The position numbers and the translations under genes are program-made. Positions 17,916-25,695 of a stretch of DNA of 39,857 nucleotides are shown piece after piece (within the stretch, counting starts at the first letter, position 1; every line of letters starts with the position of its first letter). Origin of the DNA: Cyclobacteriaceae bacterium. GTDB lineage: Bacteria > Bacteroidota > Bacteroidia > Cytophagales > Cyclobacteriaceae. The stretch spans positions 1 to 39,857 of the forward strand of contig PXCO01000363.1 of NCBI GenBank assembly GCA_003565295.1, written 5' to 3'. The notes beneath the pieces were generated by a model. That model did not search any database, was not told the DNA's origin, and saw only the letters and a list, made by a program, of their open reading frames with translations.

Positions 17916-17924
17916 AATTTAGTT

Positions 17925-18701
17925 TTATTGTTTCTCTTTTTTCGTGACCATTAAGGCAAAAAAGTCATTTTTGGCATCTTGCAGATCGGCAAAGCCCTGA
18001 TCCACCTTGGTGAGGAAATTCCCAATCTTACCCACCTGTTGTTCTATTTCTTCTACTATATCTCCTTTTCCCGGGGCAATGGCATATCCCCTGGATATGA
18101 TACGTACCTTGTATTCCACTTCTTTTTCGGGTAAATCCTCCACAAGGGGCAACCCCTCTGCCAACATCGCAGATAAGTTTATTTCCGATAGCTCCTCCCT
18201 AGGAATTTCCAGTTCTGGAAGCTCTTCCCTGATGCTGGGGCGTTCCTCTTGCTTAGAACTTTCATTGCCGGAAGTTTGGGTCTTGGGAATTTGAGGTCCT
18301 GTTTTGGTAGTAGCTTTGTAGGAAGGGGAAGAATTAATGATCTCCTCCTTTTCTCTGGAAGGGGGGGAATCCCGAATGATTTCCTCTTTTTCCTGCGAAA
18401 CGGCACCTTCAGGTTTCGATGGATCCTTTGGGGATAACTCAGTGTGCGTTTTCACCTCCGAATTATCAGCCGTAAGGCGTTCTAAATCCTGATTTCCAAC
18501 CTTAAGGTACATAAACAATCCTAGGCCTAGCACGGCTAATAGTCCTGCCGCATACCTTGCCGACACCCGGCAAAGCGATGCCTTTTTATTTTCTAATCCT
18601 TGAGCCAACCTATCCCAGGCTTGAGGTCCTGGCTTTTGCTCCCAATGCTCAAGCTTCTGTCGGAAAAGCTTGTCCATGTTATTCCCTTGCAAATTATCCA
18701 T
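17925..18701 (-). CDS. Probable anti-sigma factor, single-pass membrane protein
   Basis: 258 residues. The N-terminus MDKLFRQKLEHWEQKPGPQA followed by WDRLAQGLE matches the short helical segment seen in many Bacteroidota anti-sigma partners (pattern D-LF---L---E--P---W--I). One transmembrane helix lies at about 49-66 (YAAGLLAVLGLGLFMYL), placing the rest in the periplasm. That part is a charged, Pro/Ser-rich linker (about 75-165) with a tandem 13-residue duplication (EKEEII at 104-109 and again at 117-122), followed by a more ordered C-terminal part. The start overlaps the sigma factor stop by 8 bp, which implies translational coupling and matched amounts of the two proteins. An alternative start is Met9. 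The anti-sigma role is inferred from position and N-terminal pattern, not from a named domain. Confidence 0.8.
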   Translation of the reverse strand: MDNLQGNNMDKLFRQKLEHWEQKPGPQAWDRLAQGLENKKASLCRVSARYAAGLLAVLGLGLFMYLKVGNQDLERLTADNSEVKTHTELSPKDPSKPEGAVSQEKEEIIRDSPPSREKEEIINSSPSYKATTKTGPQIPKTQTSGNESSKQEERPSIREELPELEIPREELSEINLSAMLAEGLPLVEDLPEKEVEYKVRIISRGYAIAPGKGDIVEEIEQQVGKIGNFLTKVDQGFADLQDAKNDFFALMVTKKEKQ

Positions 18702-19263
18702 GTTTATTTGTTTTGTCTAAGGGTGATTTGTTTAATTTCTGTTGTAAAAGCGCCCGGGCCCTACTGAGTTGGGACTTTGAGGTACTCTCAGTAATGCCCA
18801 GCAATTTTTGGATTTCCTTGTGGGAGTATCCTTCTATGGCATAAAGGTTGAATACCGTTCTATAACCTACCGGTAACTCCTGCACCAGCCTCATCAGGTC
18901 CTCAGCTTCCAAATCTACAGGTGCCTCATAGCTCCCAAGCTTACCCTGCTGTCCATCATAGTTGATCTCCATGGCCAGGTGCCTGTTTTTTCTAAGGGTG
19001 AGTAGTGCCTGATTGACCATCACTTTTCGCATCCACCCTTCCAGGCTCCCTTTTTGTTCAAATTGGGAGAGCTTCTCGAATATTTTCGTAAAGCCTTCAA
19101 TCATCACATCCTCTGCCAGGTCCCGGTCTTTCACATACCGGCTGCACAGGGCCAAAAACTTTCCCGAATATGCCTCATAGAGCTTTCGTTGAGCCTTTAA
19201 GTCACCCTTCAAACACCCTTTAATGATGGCTTCTTCTCCGGTAAAAGTTTTCCTGATAAACAT
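18694..19263 (-). CDS. ECF-type RNA polymerase sigma-70 factor
   Basis: 189-residue ECF sigma factor directing RNA polymerase to an envelope-related regulon, probably including its own operon. Sigma region 2 spans about 25-95 (RKLYEAYSGKFLALCSRYVK, DLAEDVMIEGFTKIFEKL, then the LEGWMRKVMVNQAL promoter-melting part). Sigma region 4 spans about 122-175 (LPVGYRTVFNLYAIEGYSHK, then EIQKLLGITESTSKSQLSRA), with a helix-turn-helix. There is no sigma 1 or 3 region, as expected for ECF. It is the first gene of a four-gene minus-strand run: sigma, anti-sigma, barrel protein, DUF4097 protein. Upstream is a 213-bp gap in which I see no convincing housekeeping promoter, consistent with autoregulation but not proof of it. 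Confidence 0.95.
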   Translation of the reverse strand: MFIRKTFTGEEAIIKGCLKGDLKAQRKLYEAYSGKFLALCSRYVKDRDLAEDVMIEGFTKIFEKLSQFEQKGSLEGWMRKVMVNQALLTLRKNRHLAMEINYDGQQGKLGSYEAPVDLEAEDLMRLVQELPVGYRTVFNLYAIEGYSHKEIQKLLGITESTSKSQLSRARALLQQKLNKSPLDKTNKHG

Positions 19264-19476
19264 TCCTTGGTGGTTTCAATCTTATAGATACACCCTTAGA
19301 TTAATTGGTTGCATGAGTTCCTGAAAAAACATAAGTTTTTACCCGTTTACCTGTAACTTGCTGATTTAAAGCTACCAAATATTCGGTTGCTTTTCTTGAT
19401 AAGGAGGTAAATAAAAACCTGTGGGTGGATCTAGGTGGCTGATGACCTTCACAAACACGAACGAAACCTATGGTGG

Positions 19477-19851
19477 CTAAAATTGGCTGGAGCTCAACAA
19501 CACCAGGGTGCAGGCCGGCATTACCGCAATTCCCGCATCCTTTGCCCTATTGGCCAATTCGGGATTTTCCGTACCCGGATTAAAAATCAAACGCTTTGGG
19601 GATAAAGAAAGAATATATTCTATCCATTCCTCTTGGTTTCTTCCACTAATATACAGTGTGATGGTATGCACCCCTTCTATAGGCGGTTCTTCTCTTAAAT
19701 CCAGTATGGTCTCACCAAAGATTTTTCCTTCCTTTATTCCCACAGGGACAAAAGGCACACCTTGATCGTGTAGCATTTTTGCTGCCGTATAGGCATACCT
19801 GGAGGGATTTGGGCTTGCTCCTAATATCACCGTTTTCTTTTCTTCACTCAT
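19477..19851 (-). CDS. CoA-binding domain protein (YccU-like)
   Basis: 124-residue stand-alone CoA_binding_2 (Rossmann-like) domain. Visible are the nucleotide-binding start VILGASPNPSRYAYTAAKML, the GVPFVPVGIKEGKIFGE segment, and the LIFNPGTENPELANRAKDAG stretch typical of YccU/YdiI-annotated proteins. The molecular role of such single-domain proteins is not established; in larger enzymes the fold binds CoA or a nucleotide. It overlaps the upstream FAD-dependent dehydrogenase by 4 bp (ATGA type), so the two are translationally coupled and probably act in the same process (inference). Confidence 0.9.
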   Translation of the reverse strand: MSEEKKTVILGASPNPSRYAYTAAKMLHDQGVPFVPVGIKEGKIFGETILDLREEPPIEGVHTITLYISGRNQEEWIEYILSLSPKRLIFNPGTENPELANRAKDAGIAVMPACTLVLLSSSQF

Positions 19852-21446
19852 TTTGGCTTATGGTTAGGTCTTTTTGTATATAATTCCAGTAACTTCTCTG
19901 CGCAGCGTTCCCCGTCCATGGCAGCAGAAACAATGCCACCTGCATATCCGGCGCCCTCTCCGCAAGGAAAAAGCCGCTTAAGCCCAGGGTGTTCGAGGGA
20001 AGCTTTGTCCCTGGGGATACGCACAGGAGAGGAAGTGCGGCTTTCCACCCCTATAAGCTGAGCTTCATTGGTGAGATAACCTCTCATTTTTTTGCCAAAC
20101 TCCATAAATGCCGCTTTCATCCTTACCGAAATTGCAGCAGGTAAAACCTCTGCCATGTCGGTAGATTGTAGCCCCGGCTGATAACTGCTGGTTAATAAGC
20201 GCCCACTGATCTTGCCCTCCATAAAATCCATCATACGCTGGGCCGGTGCTGTTTGGGTTTTGCCGGCCATTTCCCAGGCCCTTTGCTCCACTTCCTTTTG
20301 AAAATACATACCTGCCAATGGACCATACTGCCCAAATCGGGTAAGGTCTTCCAGTTCCACAGCGGCAACCATTCCAGAATTTGCATATTTTCCGTCCCTT
20401 CTGGAAGGACTCATCCCGTTGACCACGATTTCACCTGGTGCCGTGGCCGCGGGTACTATAAACCCACCCGGGCACATGCAAAAGGAAAAAACACCCCGTG
20501 GTTTTCCCTGAAAGTAGGTTTGTTGTACCAATGAATAAGGTGCGGCAGGCAGGTAAGGCCCCCTGTCCTTGCCACATTTATACTGTATGTGATCAATCAG
20601 TTCCTGAGGATGTTCAATCCGCACCCCCAACGCAAAGGGTTTAGCCTGCAGCTCCACCCCTTTACGATAAAACAACTCGAAAATATCCCTTGCAGAATGT
20701 CCGGTAGCCAATATTACTCCAAGTCCCTTAAAAGTGTTTCCATTTGCAGTTTTCACCCCCAAAAGTTCACCACGATCTATCAACAGATCCGTGACCTTGG
20801 TTTCAAAATGTATTTCGCCCCCGGACTCCATGATGCTTGTACGCAGGGCGGCCACCAATAAAGGTAGTTTATTGGTCCCTATATGGGGGTGTGCTTCCAC
20901 CAGAATTTGCTCAGAGGCGCCGTGAGCCACCAGGATCTCCATGATCCTACGTACGTCTCCCCTCTTTTTGCTCCGTGTGTATAGCTTCCCATCGGAATAG
21001 GTGCCTGCGCCTCCCTCACCAAAGCAATAATTGGATTCGGGGTTTACAATATGGTCTTTGTTAATGGCAGCAAGGTCTCTTCTTCGGCTCCTTACATCTT
21101 TTCCCCTTTCCAACACTATGGGCTTATACCCCAATTCAATGGCTCTTAGGGCAGCAAAAAGACCCGCAGGCCCGGCACCCACGATAATCACAGGCTCTGC
21201 ATCTCCCACTTGGGGGTATTCCCTTTGAGTATTAAGCAAAGGATCCGGAGATTCTCCCATATACACACTTGCCGCAATGGTATACTTTACCTTCTTTCCC
21301 CTGGCGTCTATGGAGCGCTTGTCTTGTCGTACATGTATAGGCGATTCACCCTCATTTAGCCCCAGTAATTCCATAGCTTTTGACCGGATAAGGTCATCAT
21401 CATGGGCCTCTTTTGGGCTAAGGGTGAGCTGTATCTGTTTTTTCAT
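19848..21446 (-). CDS. Uncharacterised FAD-dependent dehydrogenase (COG2509-type)
   Basis: Flavoprotein of 532 residues from the ATG at 21446 (MKKQIQLTLSPKEAHDD). The frame is open to a TTG at 21494, but the ATG directly precedes the conserved sequence, so I prefer it. A small N-terminal domain (about 1-80) precedes the dinucleotide-binding fold (EPVIIVGAGPAGLFAALRAI, about 83-102) and the ERGKDVRSRRRDL segment. Family hallmarks include CFGEGGAGTYSDGKLYTR, ILVEAHPHIGTNKLP, then GVIVATG-like VILATGHSARDIF, and a C-terminal LFPCGEGAGYAGGIVSAAMD. Proteins of this group are widespread, and their substrate is not established to my knowledge. It is translationally coupled to the CoA-binding protein. 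Confidence 0.9.
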   Translation of the reverse strand: MKKQIQLTLSPKEAHDDDLIRSKAMELLGLNEGESPIHVRQDKRSIDARGKKVKYTIAASVYMGESPDPLLNTQREYPQVGDAEPVIIVGAGPAGLFAALRAIELGYKPIVLERGKDVRSRRRDLAAINKDHIVNPESNYCFGEGGAGTYSDGKLYTRSKKRGDVRRIMEILVAHGASEQILVEAHPHIGTNKLPLLVAALRTSIMESGGEIHFETKVTDLLIDRGELLGVKTANGNTFKGLGVILATGHSARDIFELFYRKGVELQAKPFALGVRIEHPQELIDHIQYKCGKDRGPYLPAAPYSLVQQTYFQGKPRGVFSFCMCPGGFIVPAATAPGEIVVNGMSPSRRDGKYANSGMVAAVELEDLTRFGQYGPLAGMYFQKEVEQRAWEMAGKTQTAPAQRMMDFMEGKISGRLLTSSYQPGLQSTDMAEVLPAAISVRMKAAFMEFGKKMRGYLTNEAQLIGVESRTSSPVRIPRDKASLEHPGLKRLFPCGEGAGYAGGIVSAAMDGERCAEKLLELYTKRPNHKPK

Positions 21447-21608
21447 GAGAGAAAGGGAGTTATCCTTTAATCCTATGCTTTGAACTTTCTGCAAAGATGG
21501 AAAAATTCGACCATTCCGCGTAAGAATCTTTTAAGCAACTACAATACCGCCCCAGTACTCCCCTTGTCCCAAAAAATACATATATCTCATATACAATGCC
21601 TTAACCCA

Positions 21609-22742
21609 TCAACCCATTGCTTTTCTAATGCTAAGTTTTTCCCTGGTATGTAGACGGGTCATTTTTTCATCCCTTTCATCGGCATCCTGTCCTTCTTTGC
21701 CTAGCCACACTAACATGCCCATGGCAACAAACATGGCTAAAATAGTCCATCCATTGATGACGCTAAACCAAAACCGTCCGTCCAGGTACCCTGCCCAACT
21801 CGACCAAATCCTACCTATCAAGCTCAACTGAAACAGACTCCACCCTACCCAAAGCAGGGGATGATAGGGCTGCTTGCGAACCTTCAACACCGCCGGCAAT
21901 ATGATAGGGGCATGGGCCCATATCATGGAAAAAGTAAAACCTAGGAAAAAAGTGTGAAGGTACATGTCATAATGAAGAGGGTGGTTTGGAATGGAAAACA
22001 GGATAAGTCCATGTACCAGCAACCAAGAATACCCAGTGATTAGTCCAATACCTATATACTTGAATATGCCCTTTTTTTTGGCCGCAAACCTGGCCATATC
22101 AAATTTAAGCAGCCAGGCTGAGATCAGCATCACGCTAATCCCCAATAGCCAAATGCCACCGAAATGAAAAGGAATCCACATGCCCAAAAAAAAGCTTCCC
22201 AAGGTTAGTAGTAACAATTGATTGGACCAATTCGGAACCGGAAGGAATTTACTCAACTCCAAACGCTCGCCTACAATGGTGAAAAGAATAAAACCAATCC
22301 ACCATGGCACACCGGCAGGTACTAAGCCCGTAGCGTACACCATAAAATTACCCAATACCCAACATGCCGCTCCCAGTAGTAATAAGTATTGGTCCAAGGA
22401 AGGGTGCCTAAGGCTCTGTAGGTACATGATGACAAATAATCCCAAACTGGCCGCCCCTATGGGTACCAAAGCCCAATCGGAAAATCCCAACAATTGAAGT
22501 GGGATGGAAAGGCTACCGGCAAGTGGAACAGCAAACCAACCTTTATGTTTCATTACCAAAGCCCTCTCCAAAGCGATTAGCGTGCCCAAAAAACCTCCCA
22601 CCATCATAAATCCATGTTGGGCGGCTGCATGTGGTATCAAAAAAGCCGCATATCCCAACCTAAGCCATCCACCTGCAATGCCTACCAGCAGGCCTAGCAT
22701 CACAAGGGGGAAAATATATGCCGGTTGAAATCCCTTATTCAT
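21609..22742 (-). CDS. NnrS-like polytopic membrane protein
   Basis: 377 residues with about ten to eleven hydrophobic helices and a short basic C-terminal tail (about 345-377). Conserved-looking intramembrane or interfacial histidines occur in AAAQHGFMMVGGFLGTLIAL near residue 40 and in LHTFFLGFTFSMIWAHAPII near 265. This pattern resembles NnrS, a heme- and copper-containing membrane protein linked to nitric-oxide tolerance, but I cannot confirm family membership by eye. It begins 3 bp after the stop of the ScdA/RIC-like gene, which strongly suggests a common transcript and supports an NO or nitrosative-stress role (inference). The 114-bp gap downstream holds no recognisable terminator. Confidence 0.75.
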   Translation of the reverse strand: MNKGFQPAYIFPLVMLGLLVGIAGGWLRLGYAAFLIPHAAAQHGFMMVGGFLGTLIALERALVMKHKGWFAVPLAGSLSIPLQLLGFSDWALVPIGAASLGLFVIMYLQSLRHPSLDQYLLLLGAACWVLGNFMVYATGLVPAGVPWWIGFILFTIVGERLELSKFLPVPNWSNQLLLLTLGSFFLGMWIPFHFGGIWLLGISVMLISAWLLKFDMARFAAKKKGIFKYIGIGLITGYSWLLVHGLILFSIPNHPLHYDMYLHTFFLGFTFSMIWAHAPIILPAVLKVRKQPYHPLLWVGWSLFQLSLIGRIWSSWAGYLDGRFWFSVINGWTILAMFVAMGMLVWLGKEGQDADERDEKMTRLHTREKLSIRKAMG

Positions 22743-22745
22743 GCC

Positions 22746-23480
22746 CTATCCATTTACCAGTTCTCCCATAACCCCTCCTTGCAAGGCCTTGGGAAAGAGG
22801 ATATTATTTTCCAGATGCAAATGTTTGCGGAGGTTGTGGTCAAAATCCCTAAGCAACCCCATCGCTACCTTGTATCCATCGTCAGCATCTTTCGGAGAGT
22901 GAAAATTCCTTGTGATGGCCTTGATCTGCTCTATGCGTTCACCTTCCACCTCATGGTCTTGCATCAGGTTCCAGATAGTATTTCTCACTCCATCAAAATG
23001 CCCTCCGTCAAACTTCCGCATACCCTTTTCATCGGGCACCATTTTTTTGATGTAGGGAAATAAAATCAGTTCCTCTTTTTGCATATGCCGTTCTAATTCC
23101 TGGCTTGCTTTTTCAAATAACCCCAATACCTGGCTCAGCATGGGCTGCTCCCTTCCCGAAGAGAAGACCAGGCTTTGCAACACTTGTTTGATAACAGGCA
23201 CCCTGCTTCTAATGTATCGATGATATTTCCGCACAATGTAATCCGCCAATAGATCTGCCGGCCAGTATGCAAAATCAAAATCCCTTCCCGCAGGAGATTG
23301 CAGCAGAGTACCCAGTTTGTCAAGTACCTCTTCGAGGCTTAATTTTTTTCTTTGGCAGGCATGCGCCAGGGTCTCTTGTCCCCTCCAACTGTAAGCAATT
23401 CCCATTGAGCTGAAAATGGCGGCGGTTCTGTAATCACCCGAAACGATCTCCCCTATTGTTTTTGACGCTAAATCGATCAT
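22746..23480 (-). CDS. ScdA/RIC-like hemerythrin-type di-iron protein lacking the Cys-Cys motif
   Basis: 244 residues with the architecture of the Repair of Iron Centres family (ScdA/YtfE/NorA, di-iron proteins tied to nitrosative and oxidative damage of Fe-S clusters). The N-terminal DUF542-like part (about 1-60) keeps the family frame (TIGEIVSGDYRTAAIFSSMG, ETLAHAC). The usual DFCCGG is replaced by AYSWRG at 29-34, so both conserved cysteines are absent; a single Cys42 remains. The C-terminal hemerythrin-like four-helix domain keeps candidate di-iron ligands His87, His132, Glu136 (HMQKE), His176, His220 and Glu224 (HLHLE). It is followed 3 bp later by the NnrS-like gene. A dyad-like site overlaps its probable promoter. 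Function is probably related to NO or iron, but Cys-dependent steps cannot be assumed. Confidence 0.88.
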   Translation of the reverse strand: MIDLASKTIGEIVSGDYRTAAIFSSMGIAYSWRGQETLAHACQRKKLSLEEVLDKLGTLLQSPAGRDFDFAYWPADLLADYIVRKYHRYIRSRVPVIKQVLQSLVFSSGREQPMLSQVLGLFEKASQELERHMQKEELILFPYIKKMVPDEKGMRKFDGGHFDGVRNTIWNLMQDHEVEGERIEQIKAITRNFHSPKDADDGYKVAMGLLRDFDHNLRKHLHLENNILFPKALQGGVMGELVNG

Positions 23481-23493
23481 GTCTAAACCTTTT

Positions 23494-23512
23494 AAAGGAC
23501 ATAAATATCTTT
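23494..23512. promoter_or_regulatory. Candidate operator, site 1 upstream of the ScdA-like gene
   Basis: AAAGGACATAAATATCTTT. It matches the complement of site 2 (23570-23588) at 15 of 19 positions. It lies 14 bp upstream of the start codon and overlaps the only plausible -7 element (TATTTATG on the minus strand), which would fit a repressor site. The regulator is unknown. Confidence 0.4.
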
Positions 23513-23559
23513 TATTATCGCACCCCTTTTCTGCCGGGGTTGTTGCGCAAGTTACAAAA

Positions 23560-23597
23560 CTCAGAAATAAAAGATAAATTTATCCTTTATTTCTGAG
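23560..23597. repeat. 38-bp near-perfect palindrome (contains candidate operator site 2)
   Basis: Arms 23560-23578 and 23579-23597 are reverse complements with one mismatch and no loop. The centre AAAGATAAATTTATCCTTT (23570-23588) resembles site 1. Read on the minus strand the palindrome is followed by TTTTG, so it could also act as a terminator for the 598-residue protein gene that ends at 23643. Confidence 0.7.
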
Positions 23598-23606
23598 TAT
23601 AATTTT

Positions 23607-23636
23607 CCCCTGCGGCGGGCTTTCCCGCCACAGGGG
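23607..23636 (-). terminator. GC-rich hairpin after the 598-residue protein gene
   Basis: CCCCTGCGGCGGG (23607-23619) pairs with CCCGCCACAGGGG (23624-23636) with one wobble and a 4-nt loop, 7 bp downstream of the stop at 23643. There is no T-tract on the minus strand (AAAATT follows), so termination would rely on this hairpin with the palindrome that follows. Confidence 0.6.
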
Positions 23637-23642
23637 CCACTG

Positions 23643-25439
23643 TCAATGCGAAACAAGTGCTTTTTCCTGCATTATTCCGGAAATCCTTGCTTTGAAAAGC
23701 TCAAGGGATTCGTTCCATGCCTCAAAAACGGTACTTTCGCCTAATTCACATTCTTCCCAAAGGTTTTTATAGTAGGATATGCCTTTTTGGAGATTTTCAG
23801 AAAACTTTTCAAAATAGCTCACCTTTTTTTCATTGAGCTCATTCCTACATGCTGAAAGCTCGTTTTGGAGGTATTTGACATATAGCTGCAGTTCCTTTAC
23901 AAACACATGGGGCCGGTTAGGCGACATGGGAAGGTCAATTTTTCCGTAAATATGCCCTACCATTTCCTTTAGGGAAAAGAGCTGTTTGAAATAGGCCAGG
24001 TTTGGCCCAGGGCAAATGGTGACTGCACTCAGGTTTCGTCTTGGATTTTCTCCCTCGCTCAGTATAGCAGCGGCACCAAGACCTTCACATAGACAGTCCT
24101 TCGCTAATATGCCCGCCAATACATCGGAGGATATTTTCCCCTCAGCATGAGCTTTGATCTGGATATGCTGATATTGTCGAGACGCTGTGCAAATGGGCTT
24201 TTCGGTAAATTCGGTATTGGAGATAAGGTATTTTTTATAACATGGACTTCCTGCCCTGTTTTTTTCTATCCTACGCTTCCTCTGCTCTTCCCCGCTGCTG
24301 TTCCTGAGGTTATTGAAGGGAACGCCAAGAGGTGATGCGGCACTAAGGTAAAAGTCGGATTCCTTGGCCTCAATGATTCGCTTCCGGGTATCATCGTCCA
24401 CAGAGGTGGCCTCCGGCACCAACAGAAATGGGCTTCCCCATCCCGTTCCGTCCAAGCCATAGTGCTGCCTTAGGAAGTTGGCCTCGGCTGCGGTTCCCAG
24501 CCCACCCTGGTAGGTAATTTTTGGGACAATGCCTGAGGACAAGCCCGGCCTGCCCGATGAGGAAAGTGCATCCTGACACCCCGAATATAACGTTTGAGTC
24601 AATTCCTCTCTTTTTTCCTTAAATTCCTGCAAAATGGGCCCTGCCAGAAAGCCATCGGTAGCAAAGGCATGACCCCCACAATTCAGACCGGATTCAATCC
24701 TGAATTCAGAAACCCAAAGCCCCTTTTTAGCCAAAAACTTGCCTTGTATCAATGCAGACCGGTAATCGCTTACTTTCAAGATGATTTGTTTAGCAATATT
24801 CCCCTCATGGTCAGGGAAAAAACCGGGGAAATTAGCCGCATAACTATATAGGGAAGGGTTTAACCCCGCAGAAAACACCACAGAGGCATTGAGTTCACTA
24901 TTTGCAAATCCCCTTAGGGCAGACAGCGCATCGGAAAACTCCCTGGGAAGGGCGTTCCCCTCCTTATCCTCATTCAATTTATCCACCTTGGTCATGATAT
25001 TCACATCAATATTTCCCGGCTGAACTGCATCCCTCAACTGTGATTCCAGGGCTTTTCTTTCACCTCCATTACTGCATTCCAATTGCCTGTAAATCTGGTA
25101 ATAGGGATGGGTCTCGGGCAAAAGTTCAAAATACTGGCAAATCTCCGAATGACCATCAAAGGGCATAGCTTTTAACTGCTTTACTTGTTCCTTCACCAGG
25201 TCGTTGAGTAGATTTAAATATGCGGAGGTACGCTTTGCTTTGAAATCCTCTTCTGATTCATTGATTGCGATAAAGGAGAGTTGATTTTTTCTGCTGTGGA
25301 TTTTCCTCATATCCTCCAATAATTGGTCATCTACCACAGATACCACTGAAGATATGCCGAACCTAGCCACTTTAAGTGGACTGTCAATGGTAAAACCAAG
25401 TCCCATAACCGGGATGTGAAATTGATGAATGGATGGCAT
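23643..25439 (-). CDS. Large uncharacterised protein with nitronate-monooxygenase-like TIM-barrel motifs
   Basis: 598 residues, no signal peptide and no membrane segment, so probably cytoplasmic. Short motifs resemble FMN-binding TIM-barrel enzymes of the nitronate monooxygenase/enoyl-ACP reductase II/PfaD group: a VMGLGFTIDSPLKVARFGIS start, SGLNCGGHA near 250, KITYQGGLGTAAEANFLRQH near 312 and TGWGSPFLLVPEA near 330. The barrel would be far larger than ordinary family members (about 320-360 residues). It also carries a roughly 100-residue insertion after the first strands (about 60-165) and a helical C-terminal part (about 480-598). Flavin binding and reaction are inference. It has its own promoter with a CRP/FNR-type palindrome and lies upstream of the ScdA-like/NnrS-like pair on the same strand. 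Confidence 0.75.
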   Translation of the reverse strand: MPSIHQFHIPVMGLGFTIDSPLKVARFGISSVVSVVDDQLLEDMRKIHSRKNQLSFIAINESEEDFKAKRTSAYLNLLNDLVKEQVKQLKAMPFDGHSEICQYFELLPETHPYYQIYRQLECSNGGERKALESQLRDAVQPGNIDVNIMTKVDKLNEDKEGNALPREFSDALSALRGFANSELNASVVFSAGLNPSLYSYAANFPGFFPDHEGNIAKQIILKVSDYRSALIQGKFLAKKGLWVSEFRIESGLNCGGHAFATDGFLAGPILQEFKEKREELTQTLYSGCQDALSSSGRPGLSSGIVPKITYQGGLGTAAEANFLRQHYGLDGTGWGSPFLLVPEATSVDDDTRKRIIEAKESDFYLSAASPLGVPFNNLRNSSGEEQRKRRIEKNRAGSPCYKKYLISNTEFTEKPICTASRQYQHIQIKAHAEGKISSDVLAGILAKDCLCEGLGAAAILSEGENPRRNLSAVTICPGPNLAYFKQLFSLKEMVGHIYGKIDLPMSPNRPHVFVKELQLYVKYLQNELSACRNELNEKKVSYFEKFSENLQKGISYYKNLWEECELGESTVFEAWNESLELFKARISGIMQEKALVSH

Positions 25440-25483
25440 GTAATGATTTTAATTAAGGGTACAAGATCCTTTTGTGTGGATTA

Positions 25484-25491
25484 CAAAGGTA
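25484..25491 (-). promoter_or_regulatory. Putative -7 element of the 598-residue protein gene
   Basis: TACCTTTG on the minus strand, an exact TAnnTTTG match. The start point would be near 25477, giving a leader of about 38 nt before the ATG at 25439. Confidence 0.55.
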
Positions 25492-25536
25492 AGTCAGTAA
25501 TGCCCTAAATTTGTCTAACATTGCTCAAGTGGGAAA

Positions 25537-25550
25537 ATGACTTAGGTCAT
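25537..25550. promoter_or_regulatory. CRP/FNR-family operator candidate
   Basis: ATGACTTAGGTCAT is a 14-bp dyad with arms ATGAC and GTCAT and a 4-nt centre. This matches the TGAC-N4-GTCA pattern bound by DNR/HcpR/CRP-type regulators. Its centre lies about 66 bp upstream of the predicted start point, close to a class I activator position. Confidence 0.5.
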
Positions 25551-25695
25551 ATTTTTCTCCGGTCTTTGGGTGTGGTAGAGACTTCCTCAGAAAGATTGGT
25601 CAGAGATGAATTAAAATTTCTATTAACAGATTTAATATTTTTTCCCAATCAATAATCAGGAGATCGGATGTAATTGGGCTCACAAATTAGATAAA

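Noticed and set aside
21446-21494. TTG start extending the FAD-dependent dehydrogenase by 16 residues
   Set aside because: The ATG at 21446 directly precedes the conserved N-terminal domain; the extension has no family-like sequence.
23607-23636. GC-rich hairpin as a riboswitch or small RNA
   Set aside because: It sits immediately after a stop codon and forms a simple stem; a terminator or message-end hairpin explains it better.
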